A stretch of DNA of 64,000 nucleotides from a bacterium (GCA_029565685.1 JAKQNR010000017.1:1-64000); one strand, 5' to 3'. Shown: positions 53,958 through 63,338, counted from the first letter of the stretch. Program-made: numbers and translations. The notes: generated from the letters alone by a model not told the origin.

Positions 53958-55047
53958 GCTTTTTCTTTTACTGCTGCTCAGCGGCAAGGCGCTGTTGGGC
54001 CAGGATGTGCAGCAGCTGTATGATCAGGCCCGGGAAGTATTGGCCGCCGGACAATACGATCTGGCGCTTACCCTGATCCGTGAAGCTAAGGCGGAGATCG
54101 ACAGAGATCCGCAGGCGGATCCCAATCAGGTGTTCGCCAAACGGCTGTTGCCGCAGGTGGAAAAGAACGCCCGCACCATGGGCGAACTCGCCGCCGCGCT
54201 GCAGGCGTTGAATCAGAGCGTGCAGAATGATCTCTTTTTTCAGGATCTGACGCCCGGCCCTGAGGCGGTGCGGCAGTATACGACTCAAGCGAAAGAGGCG
54301 AGCCTGGATCTGGTGAGGCGGCGGGACGAGATCATCCGTAGCCACGTTCTGGCGCCGGAGTACCGTTCTGCGGTGCGTGGCCTGCCGGTGTATGCGCAGA
54401 GCGAACAACTGGCCTCGGTCGGCATCATGGACCGGCTGTCGGAACAATTCGAGCGGATGACGACTGTACTGGTGGATTCCTTGAACGCCGTGGATCTACG
54501 TTACCGGTGGGCGACCGAAAAGCTGGCGAAGCTGGTGAAAACCAATGCGGCCAACAAAGCGCAGATGGAGCAGATGAGCAAGGAGGTGGCGCGGCTGTCG
54601 CAGGAACGTCTGAATTATATCAACTCCATCGCCGAAATGCTGGTCGGCGAATCGTCGGCGGAATCGTTTAACCGGCCGGTGACGCTAAACGGCAATCAGG
54701 TTGAAAACGCATTCATTCAGGCGATTCAATCAGAGATCGCGCGGCTGCGTTCGCTGGCCGACGTCGATTCAACCGAGTACCGGGAGCTGGCGCACAATTA
54801 TGAAAAGATCGCGAGCTACAACCGCATTTTTGCCAAGAACCGCATCGCGGCCGATCAGTCGGCTCTGATCGCGCAGTATAAAGCGGCGCTGGATGCGGTT
54901 CCCGTGCGAACGCCTGTGGCGCCCAAGGCGCCTCGTCGCCTGTTCTATTATGTCGCCACGGCTTTGCTGCTGGCCATCCTGGTGGTGATCCTTGTCGCCG
55001 CCAGTAAGAAACGATCCGCCCCAGTCCCGCCATCCCGCATTTCCTGA
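53941..55047 (+). CDS. Coiled-coil protein with signal peptide and C-terminal membrane helix
   Basis: This 368-residue protein has a signal peptide (to about residue 20, LLGQDV), TPR-like helices near residues 22-60, long charged coiled coils (AREVLAAGQYDLALTLIREA, QMEQMSKEVARLSQERLNYI) and one C-terminal transmembrane segment (YYVATALLLAILVVILVAA) with a short basic tail. This layout suggests a periplasmic scaffold fixed to the inner membrane. The family is unrecognised. ATG 53941 is preferred to GTG 53935. It overlaps the upstream exported-protein gene and likely shares its transcript. Confidence 0.7.
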   Translation: MRLINKLFLLLLLSGKALLGQDVQQLYDQAREVLAAGQYDLALTLIREAKAEIDRDPQADPNQVFAKRLLPQVEKNARTMGELAAALQALNQSVQNDLFFQDLTPGPEAVRQYTTQAKEASLDLVRRRDEIIRSHVLAPEYRSAVRGLPVYAQSEQLASVGIMDRLSEQFERMTTVLVDSLNAVDLRYRWATEKLAKLVKTNAANKAQMEQMSKEVARLSQERLNYINSIAEMLVGESSAESFNRPVTLNGNQVENAFIQAIQSEIARLRSLADVDSTEYRELAHNYEKIASYNRIFAKNRIAADQSALIAQYKAALDAVPVRTPVAPKAPRRLFYYVATALLLAILVVILVAASKKRSAPVPPSRIS

Positions 55048-55175
55048 ATCGCAGGGGGGTTCGCCGTGTTCGGGGTCTTGACGGCAAGGCCCCGACCGCT
55101 GCGGTCGTCTTGATGCTTGGGGTGCTGTTCCTTCTTCTTCCTGCTCAAAAACATCGCAAAACCGCTAAAAAAGCA

Positions 55176-55204
55176 TTGCAAAATTTCTTGAAAATGTTTA
55201 TATT
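55176..55204 (+). promoter_or_regulatory. Predicted promoter of rplM operon
   Basis: TTGCAA (55176-55181) and TATATT (55199-55204) are separated by 17 bp. The resulting leader is about 30 nt before the TTG start of rplM. Confidence 0.6.
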
Positions 55205-55239
55205 ACCCGGCTATTGCATAAATAAAGGAGAACTAGACC

Positions 55240-55668
55240 TTGAAGACCTTATCGCCAAAACCACAAGATATAGAACAAAAATGGTATGTCATCGACGCCA
55301 AGGGTCTGGTGTTGGGACGCCTGGCCAGCAAAATCGCCGGTGTGCTGCGTGGAAAGAACAAACCGTTCTTTTCTCCTCATGTAGAGTGCGGCGATTTTAT
55401 TGTGGTGGTCAATGCGGACAAGTACCTGCTGACCGGGAACAAGCTGCAGCAGAAAACCTACACCTCCTACAGCGGTTACCCGGGTGGGTTGCGCAAGACC
55501 CCCATCGCCAGAGTGGCGGAGAAGAAACCTGAATTTGTTCTGCGCGAAGCGGTGCGCGGCATGTTGCCGCATAACCGGTTGGGGCGCAAGCTGCTCAAAA
55601 ACCTCAAGCTGTACACCGAGAGCGAGCATCCGCATTCAGCGCAGAAACCTGAAGTAATGAATCTCTAG
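55240..55668 (+). CDS. rplM: 50S ribosomal protein L13
   Basis: L13 (142 residues) is an early-assembly protein of the large ribosomal subunit. The L13 signature region (about 105-127, RGMLPHNRLGRKLLKNLKLY) and WYVIDAKGLVLGRLASKIA at the N-terminus are clear. The start is TTG at 55240, with AAAGGAG 8 nt upstream, an unusual start for a highly expressed gene; a nearby ATG at 55280 would lose conserved residues. It heads rplM-rpsI-rpsB-tsf. Confidence 0.96.
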   Translation: MKTLSPKPQDIEQKWYVIDAKGLVLGRLASKIAGVLRGKNKPFFSPHVECGDFIVVVNADKYLLTGNKLQQKTYTSYSGYPGGLRKTPIARVAEKKPEFVLREAVRGMLPHNRLGRKLLKNLKLYTESEHPHSAQKPEVMNL

Positions 55669-55690
55669 TCATCGAACCTAAGGAGAAACG

Positions 55691-56083
55691 ATGAAAGGTA
55701 CCCATTTCGACGCAACCGGACGGCGCAAGTGCTCCATCGCCCGGGTGCGCATGGCGCCCGGCACCGGGAAAATCACGGTGAACGATCAAGGCCTGTTGGA
55801 TTATTTCAAGCGCGATACTCTGCGCATGGTGATCGAACAGCCGCTGGTGATTACCGATACTATGGGCAAATACGACATCGTCGCCAACGTCACCGGCGGC
55901 GGACTGGCCGGCCAGGCGGGCGCACTGCTGCTGGGCATCGCCCGGGCTTTGCTCAAGGCCAACGACGAATTTCGTTCCTCTTTGCGGCGCGGCGGCTTTT
56001 TGACCCGCGATCCACGCATGGTCGAACGCAAGAAATACGGCCGCCCCGGCGCGCGCAAGCGTTTCCAGTTCTCGAAACGATAA
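55691..56083 (+). CDS. rpsI: 30S ribosomal protein S9
   Basis: S9 (130 residues) has the GRRKCSIARVRMAPGTGKI start, GGGLAGQAGALLLGIARAL and the basic C-terminal tail RPGARKRFQFSKR that reaches the P-site tRNA. The usual rplM-rpsI pair is separated by 22 bp. AAGGAGAA precedes the ATG. Confidence 0.97.
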   Translation: MKGTHFDATGRRKCSIARVRMAPGTGKITVNDQGLLDYFKRDTLRMVIEQPLVITDTMGKYDIVANVTGGGLAGQAGALLLGIARALLKANDEFRSSLRRGGFLTRDPRMVERKKYGRPGARKRFQFSKR

Positions 56084-56108
56084 GCGTTGTTGCTTTTATC
56101 ACTCACAT

Positions 56109-56157
56109 CCTCTCTCGAACACGGGGTGCCTGCAAGGGACATAGCTTGTTAGAGAGG
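56109..56157 (+). promoter_or_regulatory. Candidate rpsB leader hairpin
   Basis: CCTCTCT (56109-56115) pairs with AGAGAGG (56151-56157) around a 35-nt interior, between rpsI and rpsB. It could be a leader structure for S2 autoregulation, as known in other bacteria, but the match is structural only. Confidence 0.35.
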
Positions 56158-56187
56158 GTGGCGGATTAACCCCAAGGAGATCGAATC

Positions 56188-56991
56188 ATGGCAGACATCA
56201 CGATCCAAGATTTGTTGCTAGCCGGCAGCCACTTCGGCCACTTGACCCGGCGCTGGAATCCCAAGATGAAGCGTTACATTTTCATGGAGCGCAACGGGAT
56301 CCATATCATCGATTTGAAAAAAACCATGGAATGCCTGACAGCGGCCCGCGAAGCGGTTCGTAAAACAGTCAGCGAAGGCGGCACGGTGCTGTTCGTCGGC
56401 ACGAAGAAACAGGCCAAGGATATCATCAAGCTGGAAGCGGAACGCTGCGGCATGCCCTATATTTCCGAGCGCTGGCTCGGCGGCCTGCTGACGAACTTTA
56501 TCACCATTAAAAAAAGCATCAAACGCATGAAGAATCTTGAGAAAAAGGCGACCGACGGCACCTACGACAAGGTCACCAAAAAAGAGATTCTCACCATCGA
56601 GCGCGAAAAAGAAAAGCTGGACAAGGTGTTGGGCGGCATTCGCGACATGAACTATTTGCCCTCCATGTTGTTCGTCGTGGACGCCAAGAAGGAGGCTATC
56701 GCCGTTCAGGAGGCCACCCGGTTGAACATCCCCACGGTCTGCATTGCGGACACCAACGCCGATCCGGACTTGATCGACTTTCCCATTCCCAGCAACGATG
56801 ATGCGTTCAAGGCCATCAGCCTGATCACCCACGCCATTTCTGAAGCGGTGATCGAAGGCAAAGCTGCACGCGTGGATGTGCAGATGGCGTCGGATTCTGA
56901 TGTTGACGATAAAGCCAAGTATTTCAAAAAAGACGCGGACGAAGAAGAAGTGGTGCGTTTTCCGCGCGATAAAAAGAAAGCCAAAGAATAG
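56188..56991 (+). CDS. rpsB: 30S ribosomal protein S2
   Basis: S2 (267 residues) has the conserved LLAGSHFGHLTRRWNPKMKRYIFMERNGIHIID N-terminus, CGMPYISERWLGGLLTNF and IPTVCIADTNADPDLIDFPIP. A charged C-terminal tail of about 35 residues, beyond the fold, is longer than in E. coli. It is followed by tsf, 21 bp downstream, the usual order. Confidence 0.97.
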   Translation: MADITIQDLLLAGSHFGHLTRRWNPKMKRYIFMERNGIHIIDLKKTMECLTAAREAVRKTVSEGGTVLFVGTKKQAKDIIKLEAERCGMPYISERWLGGLLTNFITIKKSIKRMKNLEKKATDGTYDKVTKKEILTIEREKEKLDKVLGGIRDMNYLPSMLFVVDAKKEAIAVQEATRLNIPTVCIADTNADPDLIDFPIPSNDDAFKAISLITHAISEAVIEGKAARVDVQMASDSDVDDKAKYFKKDADEEEVVRFPRDKKKAKE

Positions 56992-57012
56992 TCTCGGCCA
57001 GGAGAAGAATAC

Positions 57013-57606
57013 ATGAATATCACGGCAGATATAGTCAAACAACTGCGAGAGATCACCGGCGCCGGCATGATGGACTGCAAAAAAGCGTTGGCCGAAACCG
57101 ACGGCGATATGGAAAAGGCGGTGGAATACCTGCGCAAAAAGGGCCTGCAGGCGGTGGAGAAAAAGGCGGGCCGTCAAATCAAAGAGGGCGTCATTTATTC
57201 GTACATTCACCCCGGCAGCCGCCTGGGCGTTTTGGTTGAGATCAATTGCGAAACCGACTTTGTGGCGCGCACGCCTGATTTTCAAGCGTTCGCCAAGGAC
57301 ATCGCCATGCAGATCGCGGCGTCCAATCCCAAATATGTCGATCGCAGCGATGTGCCTCAGGAACTGATCGACAAAGAGACCGAGATCTATAAAGAACAGG
57401 CCCGCGAACAGGGCAAACCGGAAAAGATCTGGGATAAATTCGTTCAGGGAAAATTGGACAAGTACTATCAGGAGATTTGTCTTCTGGACCAGAGTTTTGT
57501 CAAGGACCCCGACAAGATCATTCGCGATCTGTTAACGGAATTGGTCGCCAAACTGGGCGAGAATATGGCTATTCGAAGATTCGTCCGCTTCCAGCTTGGC
57601 GAATAG
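57013..57606 (+). CDS. tsf: Elongation factor Ts
   Basis: EF-Ts (197 residues) recharges EF-Tu with GTP. The N-terminal UBA-like domain has VKQLREITGAGMMDCKKAL (about 8-26) and the core has IHPGSRLGVLVEINCETDFVAR. It is the short form, lacking the second subdomain of the 283-residue E. coli protein, as in Thermus. A terminator lies just after the stop, so the ribosomal operon ends here. Confidence 0.96.
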   Translation: MNITADIVKQLREITGAGMMDCKKALAETDGDMEKAVEYLRKKGLQAVEKKAGRQIKEGVIYSYIHPGSRLGVLVEINCETDFVARTPDFQAFAKDIAMQIAASNPKYVDRSDVPQELIDKETEIYKEQAREQGKPEKIWDKFVQGKLDKYYQEICLLDQSFVKDPDKIIRDLLTELVAKLGENMAIRRFVRFQLGE

Positions 57607-57616
57607 AGCATCCTTC

Positions 57617-57643
57617 GAGCGAAGCCAAGGCTTCGCTCTTTTT
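57617..57643 (+). terminator. Intrinsic terminator of rplM-rpsI-rpsB-tsf
   Basis: GAGCGAAGC and GCTTCGCTC pair around CAAG, followed by TTTTT at 57639-57643. It separates the ribosomal operon from pyrH-frr. Confidence 0.9.
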
Positions 57644-57687
57644 ATATATACTTCCGGCGTCGGATTACAGGGAAATCAGGCACTCAT

Positions 57688-58416
57688 ATGAACGGCGAAC
57701 ATCCGGTTTATAAGCGGATCCTGCTAAAGTTAAGCGGGGAAGCGCTGATGGGCGGCAGCCAACGGTTGGGGATCGATCCTCAAACCGTTGATCGCATCTG
57801 CAGTGAGGTGGCGGAGGTGGCGCGCCAGGGCGTGCAGGTCGGCCTGGTCATCGGCGGCGGAAATATTTTCCGCGGTCTGTCCGCCAGCGCCCGCGGCATG
57901 GATCGCGTCACTGCGGATAATATGGGCATGCTGGCCACGGTGATCAATTCCCTGGCGCTGCAGGACTACCTGGAGCGCTACCAGGTTAAGACCCGCGTCA
58001 TGACCGCCATCAAGATGGAGGAGCTTGCCGAACCGTTCATCCGCCGTCGCGCCGTGCACCATCTGGAGAAGGGCTACATCGTTGTGTTCGGCGCCGGGAC
58101 CGGCAATCCCTACTTTACCACCGACACGGCCGCTGCGCTACGCGCCATCGAGATTCAGGCGGATGTGATCCTCAAAGCCACCCGGGTGGACGGCGTGTAC
58201 GACAAGGACCCGGTGCTGTACCCGGATGCCGTCCGCTTTATCCGCCTGACCCCGGAAGAGTGCATTCATCGGCAACTCAAGGTTATGGATACCACCGCGT
58301 TTACTTTGTGCATGGAGAACAAGTTGCCGATCATCGTGTACAATCTGAACGAGCCGGGCAACCTGAAGAAAGTGATTACGGGTGAGCCCATTGGAACTTT
58401 AGTCAAGGGTGAATAA
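57688..58416 (+). CDS. pyrH: UMP kinase
   Basis: PyrH (242 residues) phosphorylates UMP to UDP and is the hexameric amino-acid-kinase-fold enzyme of bacteria. [14 protein letters not shown] (residues 8-21), [36 protein letters not shown] and [17 protein letters not shown] are diagnostic. The frr ATG begins directly at the base after its stop codon, so the two are coupled. Confidence 0.97.
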   Translation: MNGEHPVYKRILLKLSGEALMGGSQRLGIDPQTVDRICSEVAEVARQGVQVGLVIGGGNIFRGLSASARGMDRVTADNMGMLATVINSLALQDYLERYQVKTRVMTAIKMEELAEPFIRRRAVHHLEKGYIVVFGAGTGNPYFTTDTAAALRAIEIQADVILKATRVDGVYDKDPVLYPDAVRFIRLTPEECIHRQLKVMDTTAFTLCMENKLPIIVYNLNEPGNLKKVITGEPIGTLVKGE

Positions 58417-58977
58417 ATGATGATCGATGATGTAAAAAAAGACGTCAAGCACCGCATGGACCAGGCGGTGGAAACCGTGCGCACCGAGCTGGCCAAACTG
58501 CGCACCGGCAAGGCTTCGCCGGCCATTTTAGACGGCATTACGGTGAGCTATTACGGCGCCAACACCCCTCTGCGTCAAGTGGGCAACATCAGCGCCCCGG
58601 AGCCTCGGTTGCTGGTGGTGCAGCCATGGGATCGCAGCCTGTTGGGCGAGATCGAAAAGGCGATTCTGAAATCCGATCTGGGACTGAATCCCGCCAACGA
58701 CGGCATCGTCATCCGGGTCCCGATCCCGACCCTGACCGAGGAGCGCCGGCAATCGCTGGTCAAGGTGGCTAAAAAAATCACTGAGGACGGCCGCGTGGCC
58801 GTGCGCAACATCCGTCGCGATGCCAATGAAAAACTAAAAAAGCTGGAAAAGGATCACAAGATCAGCGAAGACGATCTGCATCGCAACCAGGATGAGATGC
58901 AAAAGCTCACCGATGAATACGTTAAAAAGCTGGACGAGATTCTTGCGCTGAAGGAAAAAGAGATCATGGAGATCTAG
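58417..58977 (+). CDS. frr: Ribosome recycling factor
   Basis: RRF (186 residues) splits post-termination ribosomes with EF-G. It has RTGKASPAILDGITVSYYGANTPL, VQPWDRSLLGEIEKAI, GLNPANDGIVIRVPIPTLTEERR and the terminal coiled helix. Length and motifs are standard. It starts immediately after the pyrH stop codon, and its own terminator follows. Confidence 0.97.
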   Translation: MMIDDVKKDVKHRMDQAVETVRTELAKLRTGKASPAILDGITVSYYGANTPLRQVGNISAPEPRLLVVQPWDRSLLGEIEKAILKSDLGLNPANDGIVIRVPIPTLTEERRQSLVKVAKKITEDGRVAVRNIRRDANEKLKKLEKDHKISEDDLHRNQDEMQKLTDEYVKKLDEILALKEKEIMEI

Positions 58978-58998
58978 ATACAGATCTTAAACTATGAG

Positions 58999-59025
58999 GC
59001 CGCTGTTGTCAGCGGCTTTTTTTTT
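58999..59025 (+). terminator. Intrinsic terminator of pyrH-frr
   Basis: GCCGCTG (58999-59005) and CAGCGGC (59010-59016) with loop TTGT, then nine T residues (59017-59025). Confidence 0.93.
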
Positions 59026-59256
59026 GGTGCGCTCAGCTTGTCCCGAAGAGCGAGGCCCGGCTATTTCCTTTCCCTGAACAACTCGAGCGCTCTTCCTTTG
59101 CGGAATCCTGGCGCGATCCGCCCCAACCGAAAACCTGATGCCTGCGGACCAGACTGCGCACCGCCGCTGCGGGCGTCTACATCGGGTGAAAAACCCCTGT
59201 TGTATTTCTATTTTTATTTTTTTAATTTACGCCAGCCACCAACGAAAAGGACCGCC

Positions 59257-60000
59257 ATGCCCGCCATGTATGATCGCTTTGCCCCTTTTTATGAACTGGA
59301 GTACGGTCACAAAAAGGATGATGTCGATTTTTATCTGAACATCGTCGGCCGCTACGGCAGCCCGGTGCTGGAGATCGGCGTGGGCACCGGACGCATCGCT
59401 CTGTCGCTGGCCGCTCAGGGGCATGAGGTGTGCGGGGTGGATAATTCGGCGCCGATGCTGCAGATCGCGCGCGATAAAGTGCGCCGCATGGATTCTGAGA
59501 CGCGTAAACGGTTGACCCTGCGGCGAGCGGACATGCGCCGGCTACGGTTTCGCGACGCCTTTCGCACGGCGATCATCCCCTTTCGCGCCTTTTTGCATAA
59601 TCTGTCGCAGCAGGAACAGATGCAAACGCTGAACGGCCTCCACCGCGCGCTGCGGCCGCGCGGCGTGTTGGCGCTGGATCTCTTTGTGCCCCTGTATCAG
59701 GTTCTTGCCCGCACGACCTGGCAGGTGGAAATTCCCGAGGAGGATCTCGCGCCGGGTGTGACCATCGCCTCGTCGGTGCGGCACACCCCGGCAGAACAGA
59801 GACTGGACATTGAAAACAGATATCATCAAAGCAACCGGATTCGCCGGGCGCAGATGACCTACCGCTATATCTTTCGCTATGAGATGGAAGCGCTGCTGCG
59901 GGCCGCCGGATTTAAAGCGATCTCCTGTCTTAATGGTTTTAATGGAAAGCCCTATGACTTTTTCAGCGGTCTCATGATCTTTATCGCACGGAAGCAATGA
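59257..60000 (+). CDS. Class I SAM-dependent methyltransferase
   Basis: This 247-residue protein has a SAM-binding motif I VLEIGVGTGRIALSLA (about residues 33-48), motif II/III VDNSAPMLQIARDKV and LHRALRPRGVLALDLF near residue 130. AAAAGG 6 nt before ATG 59257 marks the start, whereas an in-frame GTG at 59038 would add an unrelated peptide right after the frr terminator. The substrate (small molecule or protein) is unknown. It overlaps no neighbour; the next gene is 12 bp downstream. Confidence 0.85.
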   Translation: MPAMYDRFAPFYELEYGHKKDDVDFYLNIVGRYGSPVLEIGVGTGRIALSLAAQGHEVCGVDNSAPMLQIARDKVRRMDSETRKRLTLRRADMRRLRFRDAFRTAIIPFRAFLHNLSQQEQMQTLNGLHRALRPRGVLALDLFVPLYQVLARTTWQVEIPEEDLAPGVTIASSVRHTPAEQRLDIENRYHQSNRIRRAQMTYRYIFRYEMEALLRAAGFKAISCLNGFNGKPYDFFSGLMIFIARKQ

Positions 60001-60012
60001 ACGGAGCAGCCG

Positions 60013-60996
60013 ATGTTTTTACCCGAAGAAGTGGACAATAAAACCTTTCGTCTGTTTGTCCAGCGCGCCTGGTTTCTGCAGAACAACCGCATCGCTTTGA
60101 GCCCCGTGGAGCAGGAGCTGGTGGATTTGATTCTCGATCACCCGGAGATCCAAAACGCCTTTACCCGCAAGATGCTCGATATCTCCCGCACCTACAAACT
60201 GGACGAGGAGAATCCTTTTGCGATGCTCGCCGCCCTGTGGGAGATCAACAAGCAGGTGAATGCGGACAAACCCAAGGGCGTACGGTCCATTTTTTTAAAC
60301 GGGTTTCCGGAAAATATGGTCCGCCGGGAACGGCAGCGGCGTCTGGCACGGGCGTTTCTCCGTCTTTGCCGCTCAGGCGAAAAAACCATTTCAGATGCAA
60401 AATATGTTCATGATCTGGAACGCGAGGTGCACACTGATTTCTCCAGCTCCGCGGCCGAACGGGAGATCACCGGCGAACGAGGCGCTTACAATATTTACAT
60501 CAACAATCTCATTCATGAGTCCTTTTCGTCTGTGAGCAGTTCGTTTTACAAAGAGGCCGACAACCAGGCGCTTTCCGCCGGGGTCAAGCTGGCAGCGGCG
60601 TTCAACAGGCTTCCGAGCGAATGGATCGAGGGTATCTCCGCCGGCTGGCGAAGGCCGGAGAAAACCACCCGCAAGGAACGCATTCAGGATTTGTGCGAGT
60701 TCCTTTTATCGCCACAGGGTTTTTTGCAGATCAGCGGGGCCTTGTCCGCTGAGGAACGACAGGTCGTGAAAATGGTTCTGGATAACGGCGGCAAGCTCAT
60801 GTACGGCAAACTGGAAAAGGCATTCGGCGGTGAAACCGGCGACGACTATTATTGGAGTCAGCATCCGCCCAAATCAGTGATCGGCCGGTTGCGCTACAGA
60901 GGTCTGCTGGTGATCGGTAAAACCTCTGGTCCGTCCCGACATTACAAAGTGGCGGTGATTCCAAAAGAGCTGCACAGCGTGCTAAAAAACTTGTAA
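60013..60996 (+). CDS. Unnamed protein with DUF1841-like N-region and winged-helix-like C-region
   Basis: This 327-residue soluble protein starts EEVDNKTFRLFVQRAWFLQN and contains LSPVEQELVDLILDHPEIQ (30-48), close in spacing to DUF1841 proteins. The C-terminal 80 residues (LSAEERQVVKMVLDNGGKLM, SVIGRLRYRGLLVIGKTSG) look like a winged helix, which would suggest nucleic-acid or protein binding. No catalytic motif is visible. Spacing of 12 bp from the methyltransferase gene suggests an operon. Family assignment is tentative. Confidence 0.6.
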   Translation: MFLPEEVDNKTFRLFVQRAWFLQNNRIALSPVEQELVDLILDHPEIQNAFTRKMLDISRTYKLDEENPFAMLAALWEINKQVNADKPKGVRSIFLNGFPENMVRRERQRRLARAFLRLCRSGEKTISDAKYVHDLEREVHTDFSSSAAEREITGERGAYNIYINNLIHESFSSVSSSFYKEADNQALSAGVKLAAAFNRLPSEWIEGISAGWRRPEKTTRKERIQDLCEFLLSPQGFLQISGALSAEERQVVKMVLDNGGKLMYGKLEKAFGGETGDDYYWSQHPPKSVIGRLRYRGLLVIGKTSGPSRHYKVAVIPKELHSVLKNL

Positions 60997-61024
60997 CCGG
61001 GGTTTACCCATAGTGGGAATTATC

Positions 61025-62776
61025 ATGCGTCGATTCACCCGGTGTGTATTTTTTCTGGTCTTGTCTGTTCCCGCAACCGTCCTCTGGTCGCAGGAGCGCG
61101 ATCCGATTTTCGCTGTCACTTATCCCGCGGCCGAGGATACCTTTAACGTCGCTAAATTGCGCATCGCCGGCTATGCTCCGCCTGAAGCCCTCGTTCGCAT
61201 CAACAGTTCTCCGGTCCGCGTTTATTCGCATGGCGCGTTTATCGGCCGTGTGGATCTGCAGCCGGGATGGAACGCCATTCCGGTGAGCTGCACCTGGCGG
61301 CAACGCACCCTGATGGATACGGTCAGGGTTTTCCGCCCCTATCCTCTGGTTCCTTTGGCGGAAATCCCCACGGTTTTCGACGCCGTTTTGCTCGAACCCG
61401 CTGCAGACCTCTTGCTTTCACCCGGTGATCAATTGGAGGTGGCGTGCAAAGGGAGTCCTGCTGCAGAGGCTGAAGTGTATATCGAGGGCACAGGACGCAG
61501 CCGGCCTCTGGCGCCTGCCATTGGCCTACCGGCTGGTTGCTACCGATCCATACTCACAGTGGGCGATTGGCCGCTGCAAAAGCCGTTGCAGATCGTGTTT
61601 TCGTTGACCGGCCGCGATGGCCGGCGCATCCAACAAGCGGCGCCAGGCCGGGTGACGGTTATGTCGCCCGAGGACCCGCTGCTGGGATATACCCAACCGG
61701 AGTCGAACGTATGGAATGCAGCCTGTGAAGGCGTTGTTCTGACCGTACTGCCGGATTCGGTCCCTGTTCAAATCACCGGCAAGGTGCTCAACCGCTGGCG
61801 CATTCGGCTGGGCAAGACATTGGCCGGTTATATCGATGCGACTGATCTGCAGGCGGAGCCGAAGGCAATGGCTCTGCCTGCCACGCCTGTCTCTGCACCC
61901 TCGCTCTCGTTTGAACAGGACTGGTTGCGCCTGGACATGCGGGTGAATCACCCGGTGCCGTTTACCCTTGAACAGAGCTTGGATCCCGCGGTTTTGGAGT
62001 TGACCCTGTACGGCGCTTTTGTCTCCTCAGCCTGGATCACTCATCCCAATGTGGAGACGTTCATCAACCAAATCTCCTGGACTCAGCTGGAAGAACAGGT
62101 GGTACGATGGAGGATCGAGCTGAAGCAAAAACAGCAGTGGGGACACTATGTCGCTTTTCAGGACAAGCGGCTCTCCCTGTATATCCGCCGCGCCCCGGCA
62201 AAGAGCCAGGATCCCGGCAAGCCGTTGGCCGGACTGACCATTGTGCTCGACCCTGGGCATGGGGGCTGTGAGAGCGGCGCCCGCAGCAGCATCGGGCTGG
62301 AAGAAAAAGAGATCAATCTTCAGGTTGCACGCTATTTGGCTGAGGAGATTCGCAGGTCCGGCGGCACGGTGGTGTTCACCCGCACCACTGACACATTGAT
62401 GACCATTGCCCAGCGTATTTGCAAGGCCCGGCGGGAGCGCGCGCATCTTTATCTCTGGCTGCACAATAATTCGGTGGGACCGGAGGTGGATGCAGGCCGG
62501 GTTCGAGGAACCAGCACCTACTATTATGTTCCACAAAACCGGGCATTGGCGGAAAAAGTGTACAACCGGTTGCGGAGGATTCCGTTATCGCCCTACGGCT
62601 GCATTCAGCAGGCGTACACGGTCACGCGCGTTTGCGATATGTTGGTGATCCTGGTGGAGGGCGCGTTCATGTCCCATCCTGAGGACGAACGGTTGTTGAT
62701 GAAGCCGTCGTTTCTGCGGCGCATGGCCGGAGCGATCGACAGCGGGATTATCGATTTTCTTCGCACAGCCCGCTGA
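61025..62776 (+). CDS. N-acetylmuramoyl-L-alanine amidase (amidase_3 type)
   Basis: This 583-residue periplasmic zinc enzyme would cut the amide bond between MurNAc and stem peptide for cell separation or peptidoglycan turnover. A signal peptide (to about residue 20) is followed by beta-sandwich and SH3-like regions. The catalytic domain (about 405-580) has VLDPGHGGCESGARS (first zinc His), EKEINLQVARYL (Glu ligand), LHNNSVGPEV (second zinc His) and LVILVEGAFMSHPEDE (catalytic Glu). Start ATG 61025 is preferred to GTG 61013. N-terminal Ig/AMIN-like modules may target it to the wall or septum. Confidence 0.87.
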   Translation: MRRFTRCVFFLVLSVPATVLWSQERDPIFAVTYPAAEDTFNVAKLRIAGYAPPEALVRINSSPVRVYSHGAFIGRVDLQPGWNAIPVSCTWRQRTLMDTVRVFRPYPLVPLAEIPTVFDAVLLEPAADLLLSPGDQLEVACKGSPAAEAEVYIEGTGRSRPLAPAIGLPAGCYRSILTVGDWPLQKPLQIVFSLTGRDGRRIQQAAPGRVTVMSPEDPLLGYTQPESNVWNAACEGVVLTVLPDSVPVQITGKVLNRWRIRLGKTLAGYIDATDLQAEPKAMALPATPVSAPSLSFEQDWLRLDMRVNHPVPFTLEQSLDPAVLELTLYGAFVSSAWITHPNVETFINQISWTQLEEQVVRWRIELKQKQQWGHYVAFQDKRLSLYIRRAPAKSQDPGKPLAGLTIVLDPGHGGCESGARSSIGLEEKEINLQVARYLAEEIRRSGGTVVFTRTTDTLMTIAQRICKARRERAHLYLWLHNNSVGPEVDAGRVRGTSTYYYVPQNRALAEKVYNRLRRIPLSPYGCIQQAYTVTRVCDMLVILVEGAFMSHPEDERLLMKPSFLRRMAGAIDSGIIDFLRTAR

Positions 62777-62833
62777 GCCGGATGCGGTGAAATCGGTTTG
62801 TCAGAAGAAAGAGGATCAAAGGCGGGCGGCAGC

Positions 62834-63268
62834 TCAGTCCTTGTAGATGGAGATTTTGACCCGTCCGGCCTGGGGCACGAGAAAAGGGATATTCACTCCG
62901 GATAAAATTTTAAACGGATTGGGATAGGGCGGTTCCAGCGCATAGCGCGAATAAAAGCCCAGTTCCACCTGTTGCTGGTTGTTGGCGCCCGGCTTGCCCC
63001 CCTCCTCAGCCGTTACATACGCCTGATCGCTGAAATCCTTTGCTTCCAGCAGCACGATATATTTTCCCGCAGCGATATAATTTCCGTCGGCATTTTTGCC
63101 ATCCCAATACGCCACATAGCGGCCGGTATCCACCAGGTATTCGTTGTTCATCAGAATTCTGATGCGTTGTTTGGTGGGTTCTTCGGACTTGAACGGATTT
63201 TTACATCCGCCCCCCAGCAAGCCTGCGAATAAAAATGAAACCACCCATTTTGACCAAGTTCGCGGCAT
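62834..63268 (-). CDS. Small lipoprotein with a permuted FlgD-like/sorting fold
   Basis: This 144-residue protein has a lipoprotein signal (FLFAGLLGGGC, lipobox Cys at 22). Its two recognisable parts occur in unusual order: the FlgD-like GRYVAYWDGKNADGNYIAAG comes first, and the PYPNPFKILSGVNIPFLVP strand comes last and ends at KISIYKD. In usual sorting domains the order is the reverse. It could be a circular permutation or a truncated, rearranged domain. The start at 63268 is an ATG, preferred to TTG 63295. Function is unknown; lipidation would place it in a membrane. Confidence 0.7.
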   Translation of the reverse strand: MPRTWSKWVVSFLFAGLLGGGCKNPFKSEEPTKQRIRILMNNEYLVDTGRYVAYWDGKNADGNYIAAGKYIVLLEAKDFSDQAYVTAEEGGKPGANNQQQVELGFYSRYALEPPYPNPFKILSGVNIPFLVPQAGRVKISIYKD

Positions 63269-63338
63269 GTGTGATGTTTTCCTCTTTAATTGCAACTTTT
63301 AATGAAACAGACACCGATGCTTTTCCGCAGCGAAGCGG

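Noticed and set aside
56218..57285. 355-codon reading frame antisense to rpsB and tsf
   Set aside because: Both sense genes are unmistakable ribosomal and translation proteins; the antisense frame has no start context or family match.
59038..59256. N-terminal extension of the methyltransferase gene
   Set aside because: It starts directly after the frr terminator with no ribosome binding site and adds low-complexity sequence, while AAAAGG marks ATG 59257.
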